From the NCBI RefSeq assembly GCF_900109825.1, contig NZ_FOBL01000004.1, positions 1 through 64,000 on the forward strand: a stretch of DNA of 64,000 nt. The letters run 5' to 3'. The notes beneath the pieces were generated by a model. It was not told the DNA's origin. It made no database searches and was given only the letters and a program-made list of their open reading frames with translations. Shown piece by piece: positions 8,969 to 18,923 of this stretch. Source of the DNA: Alkalibacterium putridalgicola. GTDB taxonomy: Bacteria > Bacillota > Bacilli > Lactobacillales > Carnobacteriaceae_A. The position numbers and the translations under genes were made by a program. Position 1 is the stretch's first letter, and each line of letters opens with the position of its first letter.

Positions 8969-10930
8969 ATGACGACCAAACTTGATTTTGATTTAAGCTG
9001 GCTGGCGCCGGAGACACTTAAGGCCTGGCCTTTCGGAGAACTCAAGACCGAAAATGCGGCTCATCTGAAAGAGACACTAGTGAAGGAATTCGACTATTAC
9101 AGCGAACCTTTTCCAGAAGGTGATAAAGCACTTCGTTTAATAGTAGAAGATACGCCGGAAGTGACACTAGACGGTTATAAAGTATTAGAAGATAAGGATA
9201 CCGTTAAAGTCACGGCGAATCAACCGGAAGGACTGATCTACGGTTTCTTCCATATCGTAAGAAGTTATCAGCAAAGCGAACAGCCAGAATTGTCAACGCT
9301 TTCTAATCCGAAAAACAAGATCCGAATGATCAATCACTGGGACAACTTTGACGGATCAGTCGAAAGAGGCTATGCAGGCAAGTCACTGTTCTTCGTCAAC
9401 AACGAATTTCGTCTGCAGGATGAACGGTTCAACCAGTATGCCAAGATGCTTTCATCTGTTGGGATCAATGCCTTGACGATCAATAACGTCAACGTTCATC
9501 AGAAAGAAAGCTACTTCATTACAGACAGCTACATCCGTGAAGTGAAGCATCTGGCTGAGATTTTCAGAAGCTACGGGCTGACGCTTTTCCTCAGCGTGAA
9601 CTACGCGGCGCCGATCGAAGTGGACTGGGTCGACAGTGCTGATCCTTTAGATGACAAAGTCAGAGAGTTCTGGAAAAACACAGCAGAACTGATTTACGAA
9701 CATATTCCTTATTTCGGCGGCTTTGTCGTTAAAGCCGACTCGGAAAACCGTCCAGGTCCGTTCACTTACGGACGCACACATGCTGACGGAGCCAACATGC
9801 TGGGAGAAGCCTTGAAGCCATTCGGCGGGACTGTGTTCTGGAGAGCTTTCGTATATGACAACCATCAGGACTGGCGCGACAAGAAGACTGACCGTGCGCG
9901 GGCAGCTTATGATCACTATGCACCAATGGACGGCGACTTCGCTGACAACGTCGTGCTTCAGATCAAAAACGGACCGATGGACTTCCAGGTTAGAGAAGCA
10001 GTCTCACCGCTCTTTGGAAGTTTAAGAAAAACCAATCAGGTCCTTGAATTCCAGATCGCACAGGAATACACCGGACAGCAAAAACATATCTGCTACCTGA
10101 TCCCGATGTGGAAAGAAGTTCTTGATTTTGACACTTACGCCGACGGACCCGATACAACAGTCCAGGATATGCTCGTCAAGTATCCGGAAAATCCGGAACG
10201 CAACGGCATAACAGCTGTAGTCAATACAGGGATGGACGAAAACTGGACCGGACACAAGCTGGCACAGGCCAATCTTTACGGTTATGGCCGACTGATCTGG
10301 GATCCAAGCCTTTCAGCAGAAGAGATCGCCAAAGAATGGATACAAGCGACCTACTCACTTTCAGACAAAGGCAGAGAAACACTGCTGGACATGCTGATGA
10401 CGAGCTGGGATACTTACGAGAAATACACGTCGCCTTTAGGAATCGGATGGATGGTCCAGCCCAACCACCATTACGGACCGAACATCGATGGGTACGAATA
10501 CGACATGTGGGGGACTTACCACTACTCAGACCGAGATGGACTAGGCGTGGACAGAACGGTCGCGACAGGGACAGGATATACACGACAGTATCATGGTGAA
10601 AATTATGAAATGTATGAAAATGTGGAATCAACACCTGAAGAACTGCTTTTATTCTTCCATCATATGCCATACAGCCACGAGCTGAAAACAGGGAAGACGA
10701 TCATTCAGCATATTTATGATACGCACTTCGAAGGGTTCGACAAGGTTCTTGAGTATCAAAAACAGTGGGAGTCACTTGAAAAAGAAGTGGACGACGCTTC
10801 CTACCAGAACGTGAAAGAACGTCTGGAAGAGCAGCACCGCTGTGCGAGAGAATGGCGTGATCAAGTCAATACCTACTATTACCGCAAGTCAGGTGTCGAC
10901 GATGCTAAAGGCAGAAAAATCTATAAATAA
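8969..10930 (+). CDS. aguA: Alpha-glucuronidase, GH67
   Basis: A 653-residue enzyme predicted to release (4-O-methyl)-D-glucuronic acid from the non-reducing-end xylose of aldouronic acids. GH67 landmarks are clear: [20 protein letters not shown], the catalytic-centre block [10 protein letters not shown] followed by [20 protein letters not shown] (Glu259 of ADSEN is the likely general acid), and the C-terminal block [20 protein letters not shown]. There is no signal peptide; GH67 enzymes are typically intracellular. An upstream in-frame ATG at 8810 would add 53 unrelated residues in the leader; ATG 8969, behind AAAAGGGGA, gives the family N-terminus and is preferred. Followed by uxuA after a short hairpin, so release of the uronic acid is coupled to its catabolism. 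Confidence 0.95.
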   Translation: MTTKLDFDLSWLAPETLKAWPFGELKTENAAHLKETLVKEFDYYSEPFPEGDKALRLIVEDTPEVTLDGYKVLEDKDTVKVTANQPEGLIYGFFHIVRSYQQSEQPELSTLSNPKNKIRMINHWDNFDGSVERGYAGKSLFFVNNEFRLQDERFNQYAKMLSSVGINALTINNVNVHQKESYFITDSYIREVKHLAEIFRSYGLTLFLSVNYAAPIEVDWVDSADPLDDKVREFWKNTAELIYEHIPYFGGFVVKADSENRPGPFTYGRTHADGANMLGEALKPFGGTVFWRAFVYDNHQDWRDKKTDRARAAYDHYAPMDGDFADNVVLQIKNGPMDFQVREAVSPLFGSLRKTNQVLEFQIAQEYTGQQKHICYLIPMWKEVLDFDTYADGPDTTVQDMLVKYPENPERNGITAVVNTGMDENWTGHKLAQANLYGYGRLIWDPSLSAEEIAKEWIQATYSLSDKGRETLLDMLMTSWDTYEKYTSPLGIGWMVQPNHHYGPNIDGYEYDMWGTYHYSDRDGLGVDRTVATGTGYTRQYHGENYEMYENVESTPEELLLFFHHMPYSHELKTGKTIIQHIYDTHFEGFDKVLEYQKQWESLEKEVDDASYQNVKERLEEQHRCAREWRDQVNTYYYRKSGVDDAKGRKIYK

Positions 10931-10944
10931 ACATAAACAGGACA

Positions 10945-10965
10945 GAAGCGGGTCCGTCCCGCTTC
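10945..10965 (+). terminator. Intercistronic hairpin between aguA and uxuA
   Basis: GAAGCGGG-tccgt-CCCGCTTC forms a perfect 8-bp GC-rich stem in the 64-base gap. No T run follows, so it is more likely an mRNA stability or processing element than a terminator. Confidence 0.5.
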
Positions 10966-10994
10966 CCCGGTTTACTGCAAAAGGGGAAGATCGA

Positions 10995-12077
10995 ATGAAA
11001 ACAACATTTAGGTGGTACGGTAAAGGCAACGATACCGTTTCACTGTCAGATATCAGACAGATTCCTTCCATGCATAGCGTGGTCTGGGCCCTTCATGATC
11101 TGGGACCGGGCGAAGTCTGGCCGGTCGAACGCATCCAGGAAGTGAAAGACCAGGCAGCTGAGTATGATTTAGGTATCGATGTCGTCGAATCGGTCAATGT
11201 ACACGAGGCCATCAAACTTGGCACGGCTGACCGTGACGAATACATCGAGAATTACAAGCAGACGATACGCAACTTGGGTGAAGTCGGCGGCGTCAAGGTC
11301 ATCTGCTACAACTTCATGCCGGTATTCGACTGGGTACGCACTGATATGGCTAAAGAACATGAAGATGGTTCGACCGCACTCTTTTATGAAAACGCTAAAA
11401 TAGAAGGCGTCGACCCGCATGAGCTGTTCGAGCAAGTCAAGCGTTCTTCTAGAGGAATGACTTTGCCAGGCTGGGAGCCCGAGCGACTCGAAAAAATAGA
11501 AGAACTACTGAATGCCTACAATGGTGTTTCAGAAGATGATCTTTTCGAAAATCTGGCTTACTTCCTGAAAGAAATCGTTCCTGTAGCAGAAGAAAACGGG
11601 ATAAAAATGGCCATCCACCCAGATGATCCGCCGTTCCCCGTGTTCAACCTGCCAAGGATCGTTCACAGTAAAGAAAACCTGCAGCGCATCGTAGACGCTG
11701 TGGACAGCCCGTCAAACGGCCTGACCTTATGCAGCGGCGCTTTAGGCTCCATCAAAGGCAACGATATACCGGACATGATCCGAACATTCAAAGACCGTAT
11801 CCCGTTCGCTCATATCAGAAACGTCAAGGTTTATGAGAACGGTGACTTCATCGAGACGTCTCACCGAGAGCAGGACGGTTCAGTCCCGATACTTGAAATA
11901 ATGAAAGCGTATCATGAAATCGGTTTCGAAGGCTATATGAGACCAGACCATGGCAGACACTTATGGGGCGAAGAAAGTCGACCCGGCTATGGCCTCTATG
12001 ACCGTGCGCTTGGAATCATGTATATGATGGGTGCCTGGGACATGCTTGAAAAGCTGGAAAAAGAATCGAGTCAATAA
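10995..12077 (+). CDS. uxuA: D-mannonate dehydratase
   Basis: A 360-residue TIM-barrel enzyme that converts D-mannonate to 2-keto-3-deoxy-D-gluconate. Family landmarks include TFRWYGKGNDTVSLSDIRQI, GVVGVKV-like GGVKVICYNFMPVFDWVRTD, MAIHPDDPPFPVFNLPRIV and MRPDHGRHLWGEE, holding the metal-binding His/Cys/Asp residues. An in-frame ATG at 10842 lies inside aguA and would add 51 unrelated residues; ATG 10995 follows AAAAGGGGAAG and is the real start. Together with uxuB it supplies two consecutive steps of glucuronate breakdown; KDG kinase and aldolase are not in the window. Confidence 0.95.
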   Translation: MKTTFRWYGKGNDTVSLSDIRQIPSMHSVVWALHDLGPGEVWPVERIQEVKDQAAEYDLGIDVVESVNVHEAIKLGTADRDEYIENYKQTIRNLGEVGGVKVICYNFMPVFDWVRTDMAKEHEDGSTALFYENAKIEGVDPHELFEQVKRSSRGMTLPGWEPERLEKIEELLNAYNGVSEDDLFENLAYFLKEIVPVAEENGIKMAIHPDDPPFPVFNLPRIVHSKENLQRIVDAVDSPSNGLTLCSGALGSIKGNDIPDMIRTFKDRIPFAHIRNVKVYENGDFIETSHREQDGSVPILEIMKAYHEIGFEGYMRPDHGRHLWGEESRPGYGLYDRALGIMYMMGAWDMLEKLEKESSQ

Positions 12078-12119
12078 CACAAGCAAACAAATTTTTTGAG
12101 GATTAAAGGAGGAAAACCT

Positions 12120-13160
12120 TTGGATATAGATAGCCAAGTACCAGGCGGTGAAACAGGCCGTATTGCTAACAATCCCGAAACGGGAATCGTTTCTAAGCAA
12201 GGGGCGATGACCACATCAGAATATGAGGAAAAATTAAGACAGACGCGCGTCTCAAAATGGGAATCCGTGCGCAAGTCGCTTAAGAAGGACTGGCAGCTTT
12301 ATACGTTCCTGATTCTGCCGATCATTTATCTTTTCGTGTTTCAGTATTTACCTATGATCGGTAACGCGATCGCATTTAGACGTTTCGTTCCCGGCGGTTC
12401 GATGCTGGGTGAAGAGTTTGTCGGACTGCGCTACTTTGAAATGTATATGAACGACAGAACATTCTGGCGCGTATTTACGAATACCTTAGCCATTGGGGGA
12501 CTGACACTGCTGTTCAACTTCCCGATCCCGATCATTTTCGCTTTGCTGCTGAACGAAGTCAAGAATGTCAAATTCAAACGCTTTGTTCAAACAGCGTCTT
12601 ACCTGCCTTACTTTATCTCAATGGTTATCATTGCAGGTATGATCATGGAAATGCTGTCGGCAAATGGTATCGTCAACCAGATGATCACGTGGTTCGGCGG
12701 GGATCCAACGATCTTCCTGCAGCGTGCAGAATGGTTCCGAACGATCTATGTCGGTTCTGAAATCTGGCAGAAGACAGGCTGGGGAGCGATATTATACCTT
12801 GCAGCTTTAACAAATATCGACCCGAACCTATATGAAGCCGCAGCGATAGACGGAGCCGGGCGATTGAAACAAACCTGGCACGTGACGATCCCGGGCATCA
12901 TGCCGACGATCATCACACTGCTGATCTTGAATATCGGTAGCTTCATGAATGTCGGTTTTGAGAAAGTATTCTTGCTGTACAACCCACTGACATATGAAAC
13001 AGGAGACGTTATCTCGACTTACCTGTACCGAATCGGTTTAGGTAGTGCGAACTTCTCATATGCGACAGCCATCGGTCTGACGCAAGCTGTTATTGGTTTC
13101 ATCCTTGTCATGGGTGCGAATCTGTTGTCTAGAAAAGTCACAAATAGAAGTCTCTGGTAA
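12120..13160 (+). CDS. lplB: Carbohydrate ABC transporter permease, LplB type
   Basis: A 346-residue inner-membrane permease. A cytoplasmic N-terminal stretch of about 50 residues is followed by about six hydrophobic segments, beginning with LYTFLILPIIYLFVFQYLPM. The ATPase-docking EAA loop is present (EAAAIDGAG, TIPGIMPTI). The family imports oligosaccharides; in aldouronate clusters it pairs with an LplC permease and an LplA lipoprotein, as here. The start is a TTG at 12120 placed 7 bases after AAAGGAGG (12105-12112); the TTG at 12096 has no ribosome site. No ATPase gene is in the window, so a shared MsmK-like ATPase elsewhere is implied. Confidence 0.92.
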   Translation: MDIDSQVPGGETGRIANNPETGIVSKQGAMTTSEYEEKLRQTRVSKWESVRKSLKKDWQLYTFLILPIIYLFVFQYLPMIGNAIAFRRFVPGGSMLGEEFVGLRYFEMYMNDRTFWRVFTNTLAIGGLTLLFNFPIPIIFALLLNEVKNVKFKRFVQTASYLPYFISMVIIAGMIMEMLSANGIVNQMITWFGGDPTIFLQRAEWFRTIYVGSEIWQKTGWGAILYLAALTNIDPNLYEAAAIDGAGRLKQTWHVTIPGIMPTIITLLILNIGSFMNVGFEKVFLLYNPLTYETGDVISTYLYRIGLGSANFSYATAIGLTQAVIGFILVMGANLLSRKVTNRSLW

Positions 13161-13175
13161 GGGAGGGAGAAGCAT

Positions 13176-14060
13176 ATGCATTTAAATGATACGAAGGGAT
13201 ATAAACTATTCCGCTATTTCAATATTTTCGTCATGATCATGATCGTGGTCATCACGTTCGTTCCATTCATCAACATCATTGCCCAGTCATTCAGTAGTGA
13301 ACGCTTCATTACTGCAGGAGAGGTCTTCCTGATCCCTAAAGGGTTCAACGTGGAGACATATAAAGCAGTATTATCCAACGACCGCTTCTGGATCCACTAC
13401 AGAAACACGATCATCTATACGGCAGTCGGCGTCGCTATTTCGATGTTTTTAACGACGATGCTGGCTTATGTTCTATCAAAACCTAAAACACGCATCAAGG
13501 GTAAAGGATTCTTTGTCGGCTATGCTGTCTTCACGATGTTCTTTGCCGGCGGGATCATCCCGACTTATATCGTCTACAACAACACGTTGAATATCACGAA
13601 TACAATGTGGTCCGTTGTTTTTCCACTCGCATTAAGTATCTACAACATGCTGATCATGAAGGCGTTCTTTGAGAACCTGCCGACAGCACTTGAAGAAGCT
13701 GCTGCGATCGATGGCATGTCGAGCTACGGTATCTTCATGAAAATCGTTCTGCCTTTATCCAAACCTATCCTGGCAACGATGACCCTGTTCTATGCGGTTG
13801 CCTACTGGAATTCATGGTTCCAGGCCTTCATGTTCCTGAATGACTGGACACTGTTCCCCGTGACCTTATTCTTGAGAAACTTGATTTCAGGAGCTACAGC
13901 GACAGGCGAAGCTGCCGCAGCTGAAGCTGGCAGCACGCAGATCGCGTCCAACGTGAGATCCGTATCCATGTTCCTGACCGTTCTTCCGATCATCTTGGTT
14001 TATCCATTCGTTCAGAAGTACTTCGTCAGCGGTGTTATGCTCGGATCCGTTAAAGAATAA
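13176..14060 (+). CDS. lplC: Carbohydrate ABC transporter permease, LplC/YtcP type
   Basis: A 294-residue partner permease with six predicted membrane helices (first NIFVMIMIVVITFVPFINII) and the EAA loop EEAAAIDGM followed by FMKIVLPLSKP. It starts 15 bases after lplB behind GGGAGGGA, so the two are translated together. A segment near residue 250 is rich in Ala/Glu/Gly (TGEAAAAEAGSTQ), an extracytoplasmic loop typical of this subgroup. Predicted to form the channel for xylo- and arabino-oligosaccharides delivered by the LplA-type lipoproteins at 14361, 36862 and 45540. A hairpin follows the stop codon. Confidence 0.92.
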   Translation: MHLNDTKGYKLFRYFNIFVMIMIVVITFVPFINIIAQSFSSERFITAGEVFLIPKGFNVETYKAVLSNDRFWIHYRNTIIYTAVGVAISMFLTTMLAYVLSKPKTRIKGKGFFVGYAVFTMFFAGGIIPTYIVYNNTLNITNTMWSVVFPLALSIYNMLIMKAFFENLPTALEEAAAIDGMSSYGIFMKIVLPLSKPILATMTLFYAVAYWNSWFQAFMFLNDWTLFPVTLFLRNLISGATATGEAAAAEAGSTQIASNVRSVSMFLTVLPIILVYPFVQKYFVSGVMLGSVKE

Positions 14061-14079
14061 TCAGGCAGTAAACTACCTC

Positions 14080-14105
14080 GCTTGGGAAGTTCAACCTTCC
14101 CAAGC
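14080..14105 (+). terminator. Hairpin between lplC and the lipoprotein gene
   Basis: Perfect 10-bp stem GCTTGGGAAG-ttcaac-CTTCCCAAGC followed by AAGATTTTA. Probably a partial terminator or 3'-end stabiliser that decouples lipoprotein level from permease level. Confidence 0.6.
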
Positions 14106-14121
14106 AAGATTTTAAAAGAAA

Positions 14122-14157
14122 GTGTAAACGCTTGACAGAAAAGTCCTTGGTTATAGT
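14122..14157 (+). promoter_or_regulatory. Possible promoter with cre-like box upstream of the first lipoprotein gene
   Basis: AGTGTAAACGCTTGACA joins a cre-like core (TGTAAACGCTT) to a -35 TTGACA (14132-14137), the same fused arrangement as before aguA. The only good -10, TATAGT (14152-14157), is 14 bp downstream, shorter than the 17-bp optimum. About 200 bases of leader follow before the start codon; they include a CAGCTG...CAGCTG hairpin (14210-14246) and TTCTGT-aagaa-ACAGAA, with no recognised riboswitch. Confidence 0.5.
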
Positions 14158-14360
14158 GCAATAAGTAAAAATGAGAAGAGGACACCCTAATCATTCTGGT
14201 GGGATTTAACAGCTGCATGGAAAGAAAAGGGAACTTTCTTCAGCTGATGAGACTTATTGCCGCACAACTATTCTGTAAGAAACAGAAGGGGCGATGCGAT
14301 TAGATAAGGGTTAAAGAGTTAAGGGTATAAATTATAAAAAAGATTATTAGGAGGAAGAAA

Positions 14361-16022
14361 ATGGGATCATCATTAAAGAAAAAATTATTGACAGGCTTAA
14401 CGCTGACAACAGCAACATTACTTATGGCTTGCGGCGGCGACACTGAAGACACGAGTTCAGATAATGGCGGAGAAGAGGTTTCAGAAGAAGAAATCGGTTC
14501 AACTAATGCGATGGAGGACTTCCAAGTCGGCGATACGTTCAAGGCTGAGGAGCCAACATCCTTCTCATTCCTTTACCGTGATCATCCAAACTATCCGATC
14601 GATCCAGACTGGACATTCTTCAACATGTTAGAAGAGAAAACGAACGTGACTCTAGAAAATACAGTTGTGCCACTGTCAGACTTTGCTGAGCGTCGCTCTG
14701 TACTGATCGCTGCCGGGGATGCACCGGATATCCTGGCAAACGCTTATCCAGGTGAGGAAACACAATTTGTCGGTTCAGGTGCTTTACTGCCTATCTCTGA
14801 ATATGTTCACTTGATGCCTCACTTGTCACAACGGATCGAAGAGTGGGATCTGGAAGACGAACTTAACCAGAACATCCAAGCTGACGGCAACTACTACATT
14901 CTGCCGGGTATCGAAGAAAATGTTCGTCACGACTACACATTAATGATCAACAAAACAGTTTTCGAAGAACATGGGCTGGAAGAGCCTAACACTTGGGAAG
15001 AGCTTGAAGAAGCATTGATCGTTCTGCGTGATGAAACAGGAACGGTACCGTTCAACGATCAGTGGACGGGGCAAGCACTCTTGAACTTCGCGTCTCATTC
15101 ATTCGGCACAGTAGCTGGATGGGGATTCGGCGGCGGTGTTATTTTTGATGAAGAAGCAGACGAATTCAAATATGCACCGATGGAACAAGGCTACAAAGAT
15201 ATGGTTGAATACTTTGCAGGCCTAGTTGATCAAGACTTGATGGACCCTGAATCATTCACACAGGAAGATGAAACAGCTCAGAACTCATTTAATAACTTAG
15301 AATCATTCGTTATTTCTGCAAACTCACAGACTGTTATTTCTCAACGTGAATCAATGGATGAATTGCACGGTGAAGGCGCTTATGAAATCGGTAAGATCGT
15401 TTCACCAGAAGGTCCAGCAGGTCCTTACGTCGGTGGAAGCCGCTTCGTAGCTGGCTTTATGCTCCGTAATGACGTGAAAGACCGCGACGACTTCTTGTCA
15501 CTATTGCAATTTGTTGACTGGCTGTACTACAGTGAAGAAGGTAATGAATTAGCATGGTGGGGTGAAGAAGGCGAAACATTCGAGAAAACAGATGAAGCGC
15601 CTGGCGGCTATATGCCACTTGACCCAATCACTTACTTGGGCATGAACCCTGACGGAACGGAACACTTGCAGGAAGACCATGGTTTCCGTAACGGGATCAT
15701 TGCTTCAGGCGGAACGACTGAACTATTGCAATCTGTAATGGATGAAGAAGAGATCGCCTTCCAGAATGCTACAAATGAAGCGCGTGAAGTTGTCACACCG
15801 AACCCTGCTTACCCAATGGAAGCTATGGACCAGGAACAGCTGTCTCTGATCGGTACGCCACTTCAAGACACAACTGAAACTTATACCCTGCGCTTCATCA
15901 CCGGTCAATACGAGATGGACCGCTGGGATGAATTCATGTCAGACCTTGAAAACCAGAATGTCGATCAATATCTCGATATGATCAACGAAGCTTACCAGGA
16001 AGCACAGGCAAGCATGGAATAA
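14361..16022 (+). CDS. lplA: Extracellular solute-binding lipoprotein, LplA type (paralog 1)
   Basis: A 553-residue lipoprotein. The signal sequence KKKLLTGLTLTTATLLMAC ends in a lipobox with Cys24, followed by an acidic linker (DTEDTSSDNGGEEVSEEE). The mature part is a family-1 type solute-binding protein (AMEDFQVGDTF, PLSDFAERRSVLIAAGDAPDI, ETGTVPFNDQW, FVDWLYYSEEGNELAWWG). It should be anchored outside the membrane and hand oligosaccharides, probably aldouronic acids, to LplBC encoded immediately upstream. It is clearly paralogous to the proteins at 36862 and 45540 (shared AMEDF, VGDTF, YRD and PLSDF blocks). GGAGGAAG precedes the start. Confidence 0.93.
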   Translation: MGSSLKKKLLTGLTLTTATLLMACGGDTEDTSSDNGGEEVSEEEIGSTNAMEDFQVGDTFKAEEPTSFSFLYRDHPNYPIDPDWTFFNMLEEKTNVTLENTVVPLSDFAERRSVLIAAGDAPDILANAYPGEETQFVGSGALLPISEYVHLMPHLSQRIEEWDLEDELNQNIQADGNYYILPGIEENVRHDYTLMINKTVFEEHGLEEPNTWEELEEALIVLRDETGTVPFNDQWTGQALLNFASHSFGTVAGWGFGGGVIFDEEADEFKYAPMEQGYKDMVEYFAGLVDQDLMDPESFTQEDETAQNSFNNLESFVISANSQTVISQRESMDELHGEGAYEIGKIVSPEGPAGPYVGGSRFVAGFMLRNDVKDRDDFLSLLQFVDWLYYSEEGNELAWWGEEGETFEKTDEAPGGYMPLDPITYLGMNPDGTEHLQEDHGFRNGIIASGGTTELLQSVMDEEEIAFQNATNEAREVVTPNPAYPMEAMDQEQLSLIGTPLQDTTETYTLRFITGQYEMDRWDEFMSDLENQNVDQYLDMINEAYQEAQASME

Positions 16023-16106
16023 TCAACGTTCTGATGGAAAGATAAAAACGGGTGCGACCCAGATGCTTTAGGCCGCATTCAGGACAAGGGTTGTCCTCTG
16101 ATAAAG

Positions 16107-16150
16107 AAAGAGATGAAGAAGAGTAACTTACCGCTCTTCATCTCTTTTAG
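16107..16150 (+). terminator. Terminator of the first lipoprotein gene
   Basis: AAAGAGATGAAG (16107-16118) pairs with CTTCATCTCTTT (16136-16147), followed by TAG. Two smaller hairpins flank it (GGACAA/TTGTCC at 16082-16096 and AGAGG/CCTCT at 16149-16162). The rest of 16023-16358 shows no gene and no clear 52-bp array. Confidence 0.65.
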
Positions 16151-16358
16151 AGGATGACCTCTGTCTGTTTACATAGTGATAGACTCGGCTCAGTTGTTTC
16201 TACCTGTCAAGATAGATGAGGTGAACTTTGAGCACATAAAATGCGCTGAGATTCGATTTATAATACTCAGCATGAACATAGAAGGTAAGAGTATTGATCA
16301 TGCCGGCAACAATTGAGAAATCTAAAGTGATAAGGCATGAAAGTGAGAGGGAGTTTGT

Positions 16359-17054
16359 ATGACAGACAATAACATCGACATCGGCGAACGTCGCTTATAT
16401 AAAATAGCGCAGAATATTTCATGGTTCCTTTTTATTACGTTATGGTTCAATCTAAGCTTTGTTCCTCTGTTCTTCTTGTTCCTGTTCGTGGAACCCACGC
16501 TTTTAAATATCGTCTGGTACCTTATCGGACTGATCCCTTTAGGACCGGCGATCGGGGCACTTTTAGGCGCCACGATCCGCGTTATAGAAGAAGACGATTT
16601 TTCAGAACCGGGCAGAGATTTCAGACGGTATTATAAGCAGAACTTTATCGATACGATGAAGATCTGGCTGCCGTATCTTTTTCTGCTGTATCTGTTTTCG
16701 GTCAATATCAACTACTATATCGCTCTGACCGGAGGGACGCTTGCCTTGCTAGGTTATCTGTTCGTCGTCCTTTCCCTGATTTTGACGCTATATCTTATTC
16801 CGCTTTTCTTGATCCAGACGAAGTTTGAATTCAGGTATAAAGATTTACTGAAACTAGGCTGGTATTATTTCTTTATGAAAATGAAGCTGACTTTTGGTAA
16901 CTTCCTGTTCCTGTTCATTATTGCTTTCTTCGTTTTAGTCATTTCGGAATGGCTATTGCTGGCACTGCCGGCATTGCTTTCGTATATCTGGGTGCTCTAT
17001 AACTACAGTATCATCAAAGATGTCAAAGCTCATTTTGTTAAGCAGGAAGAGTAA
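16359..17054 (+). CDS. DUF624 (YesL-type) membrane protein
   Basis: A 231-residue integral membrane protein with about five or six hydrophobic segments: SWFLFITLWFNLSFVPLFFL, GLIPLGPAIGALLGATIRV, the soluble segment EPGRDFRRYYKQNF, and further helices to the end. This is the DUF624 pattern (Bacillus YesL), a family found repeatedly beside LplABC-type sugar importers; its role, possibly transporter assembly or regulation, is unproven. It sits between the lipoprotein gene and the GH43 xylosidase. GAGAGGGA precedes the ATG. Confidence 0.82.
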   Translation: MTDNNIDIGERRLYKIAQNISWFLFITLWFNLSFVPLFFLFLFVEPTLLNIVWYLIGLIPLGPAIGALLGATIRVIEEDDFSEPGRDFRRYYKQNFIDTMKIWLPYLFLLYLFSVNINYYIALTGGTLALLGYLFVVLSLILTLYLIPLFLIQTKFEFRYKDLLKLGWYYFFMKMKLTFGNFLFLFIIAFFVLVISEWLLLALPALLSYIWVLYNYSIIKDVKAHFVKQEE

Positions 17055-17099
17055 CGCTTCAAATAAAAATCACTATCAACTTATTAGGAGGATTCAATT

Positions 17100-18803
17100 A
17101 TGTCAATGATTCAAAACCCTGTACTGAAAGGTTTCAACCCTGATCCAAGCATGCTGCGCGTCGGTGATGACTACTACATCGCCGTCTCAACGTTTGAATG
17201 GTTCCCCGGCGTCGTGATCTACCACTCAAAAGACATGGTAAACTGGCATCAGGTCGCACGTCCTTTGAACCGCGTCGAACTATTGGATATGAAAGGCAAC
17301 CCAGATTCCGGTGGTGTCTGGGCGCCTCAGCTGAGCTACGCAGACGGCCAGTTCCATCTGATTTATTCAGATGTAAAAGTTACCGGCGGGATCTACAAAG
17401 ACGTGACCAACTATCTGACGACCTGTGAAACGATCGATGGCGAGTGGAGCGAACCGGTCTATATGAACCAATCCGGTTTTGACCCATCCCTGTTCCATGA
17501 CAAAGACGGCCGTAAATGGTTCGTGAATATGGTCTGGGATCACCGTGTCGGCAATCATGACTTTGGCGGGATCGTCCTGCAGGAATACAGTCACGATGAG
17601 AAGAAACTGATCGGCGACCGCAAAATCATATACAAAGGAACAGATGTCGGTCTGACTGAAGCCCCGCATCTCTACCATATCGGTGAATATTATTACTTAC
17701 TTACAGCTGAAGGCGGTACGATGTATGAACATCATGCAACCTTAGCCCGTTCCAAAAATATCGATGGTCCTTATGAAACACATCCGGATAATCCACTGAT
17801 TTCATCATGGGGACATCCAAGACTGGCTTTACAGAAAGCCGGACATGCCTCTCTTGTCGAAACGCAAAACGGCGAATGGTACCTGGCTCACTTGACCGGT
17901 CGTCCGACAAAAGCGCCTGGCGATGTCCTGTTGATGGACCGCGGCTACTGCCAGCTGGGACGCGAAACTGCGATCCAGAAACTGGAATGGAAAGACGGCT
18001 GGCCTTATGTTGTTGACGGCAATTATCCAAAAGTACAGGTCGAAGCGCCTGACTTGCCTGAACAGAAATGGAATGATGACTTCCCAGTAGTCGATCAGTT
18101 TGATTCAGAAGAGCTTGGTGGACAGTGGCAGACCCTGCGTATTCCATATACTCAGTTTGCATCATTGACTGACAACCCAGGCAACCTGCGTCTGTACGGT
18201 GCAGGCGGATTTTCTAACTTGCACAAACAAGCATTGGTTGCCCGTCGCTGGCAGGCCTTTGAATTTGAAGCAGAAACAAAAGTGAGCGCTGATCCTGTAA
18301 CGTTCCAGCAGCAGGCCGGCTTAGTGAACTACTACAACACGAAGAACTGGACAAGTGTACACCTCACATGGGATGAAGATAAAGGCAAGATCATCGATCT
18401 GTATGCATCAGAACGCAACAGCGTATCGAACCCATTAGGTGCCGATACCATCAAAGTGCCTGATGAAGCGGAAGCTATCTGGTTCAAAGTGAAGGTCGAT
18501 CAGTATACCTATCAGTACAGCTATTCCTTCGACGGAGAGAGCTGGAACGAGATCCCGGTCGTCTTTGACTCATGGAAACTGTCGGATGAATACATACAGG
18601 AATCCGGCTTCTTTACGGGTGCCTTTGTCGGCATGAGCTGTATCGATACAAGCGGCATGCAGATGGCTGCGGACTTTGAATACTTCCGCTATGAAGAAGT
18701 GGAAGACACACGTAACCACTGGACACAGACTAGACATTATAATGAAGAAAAAAGTACTGGCAGAAGTAAAACAGCCTTAGGTAAGACAGGTACATCAAAA
18801 TAA
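17100..18803 (+). CDS. xynB: GH43 beta-xylosidase
   Basis: A 567-residue five-bladed beta-propeller glycosidase with a C-terminal beta-sandwich. The N-terminus [20 protein letters not shown] carries the general base Asp in PDPS; the pKa-modulating Asp is in [12 protein letters not shown] and the acid Glu in [15 protein letters not shown]. The C-terminal half ([20 protein letters not shown] onward) matches the module of long intracellular beta-xylosidases related to Selenomonas and Geobacillus XynB. It should release xylose from xylo-oligosaccharides. The last about 30 residues ([17 protein letters not shown]) are basic and low-complexity, beyond the usual family end. No signal peptide. Strong AGGAGG upstream; xylB follows after a terminator. 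Confidence 0.92.
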   Translation: MSMIQNPVLKGFNPDPSMLRVGDDYYIAVSTFEWFPGVVIYHSKDMVNWHQVARPLNRVELLDMKGNPDSGGVWAPQLSYADGQFHLIYSDVKVTGGIYKDVTNYLTTCETIDGEWSEPVYMNQSGFDPSLFHDKDGRKWFVNMVWDHRVGNHDFGGIVLQEYSHDEKKLIGDRKIIYKGTDVGLTEAPHLYHIGEYYYLLTAEGGTMYEHHATLARSKNIDGPYETHPDNPLISSWGHPRLALQKAGHASLVETQNGEWYLAHLTGRPTKAPGDVLLMDRGYCQLGRETAIQKLEWKDGWPYVVDGNYPKVQVEAPDLPEQKWNDDFPVVDQFDSEELGGQWQTLRIPYTQFASLTDNPGNLRLYGAGGFSNLHKQALVARRWQAFEFEAETKVSADPVTFQQQAGLVNYYNTKNWTSVHLTWDEDKGKIIDLYASERNSVSNPLGADTIKVPDEAEAIWFKVKVDQYTYQYSYSFDGESWNEIPVVFDSWKLSDEYIQESGFFTGAFVGMSCIDTSGMQMAADFEYFRYEEVEDTRNHWTQTRHYNEEKSTGRSKTALGKTGTSK

Positions 18804-18823
18804 TAATCTAAAAAAAAAGAGGA

Positions 18824-18890
18824 GACCGGTCAAGCAGGTAAAGCCAAAATCGATAACGCAGATGGGTGCTTTACGCTTTGCCGGTCTTTT
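18824..18890 (+). terminator. Hairpin between the GH43 gene and xylB
   Basis: GACCGGTCAAGC...GGTAAAGC (18824-18844) pairs with GCTTTACGCTTTGCCGGTC (18868-18886), followed by TTTTAATTT. An intrinsic terminator with an imperfect long stem; some readthrough into xylB is plausible. Confidence 0.8.
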
Positions 18891-18923
18891 AATTTAAAAA
18901 ATCGAGAGAATGGATGTGGCATT

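Noticed and set aside
14240-14290. Hammerhead ribozyme (CTGATGAG followed later by GAAAC) in the first lipoprotein leader
   Set aside because: The bases after CTGATGAG cannot pair with those before GAAAC, and stems I and III are missing; it is explained by two ordinary hairpins.
16023-16358. An eighth 52-bp array between lipoprotein 1 and the DUF624 gene
   Set aside because: CTCAG/CTGAG motifs recur but not at 51-52 bp spacing; only ordinary hairpins are seen.
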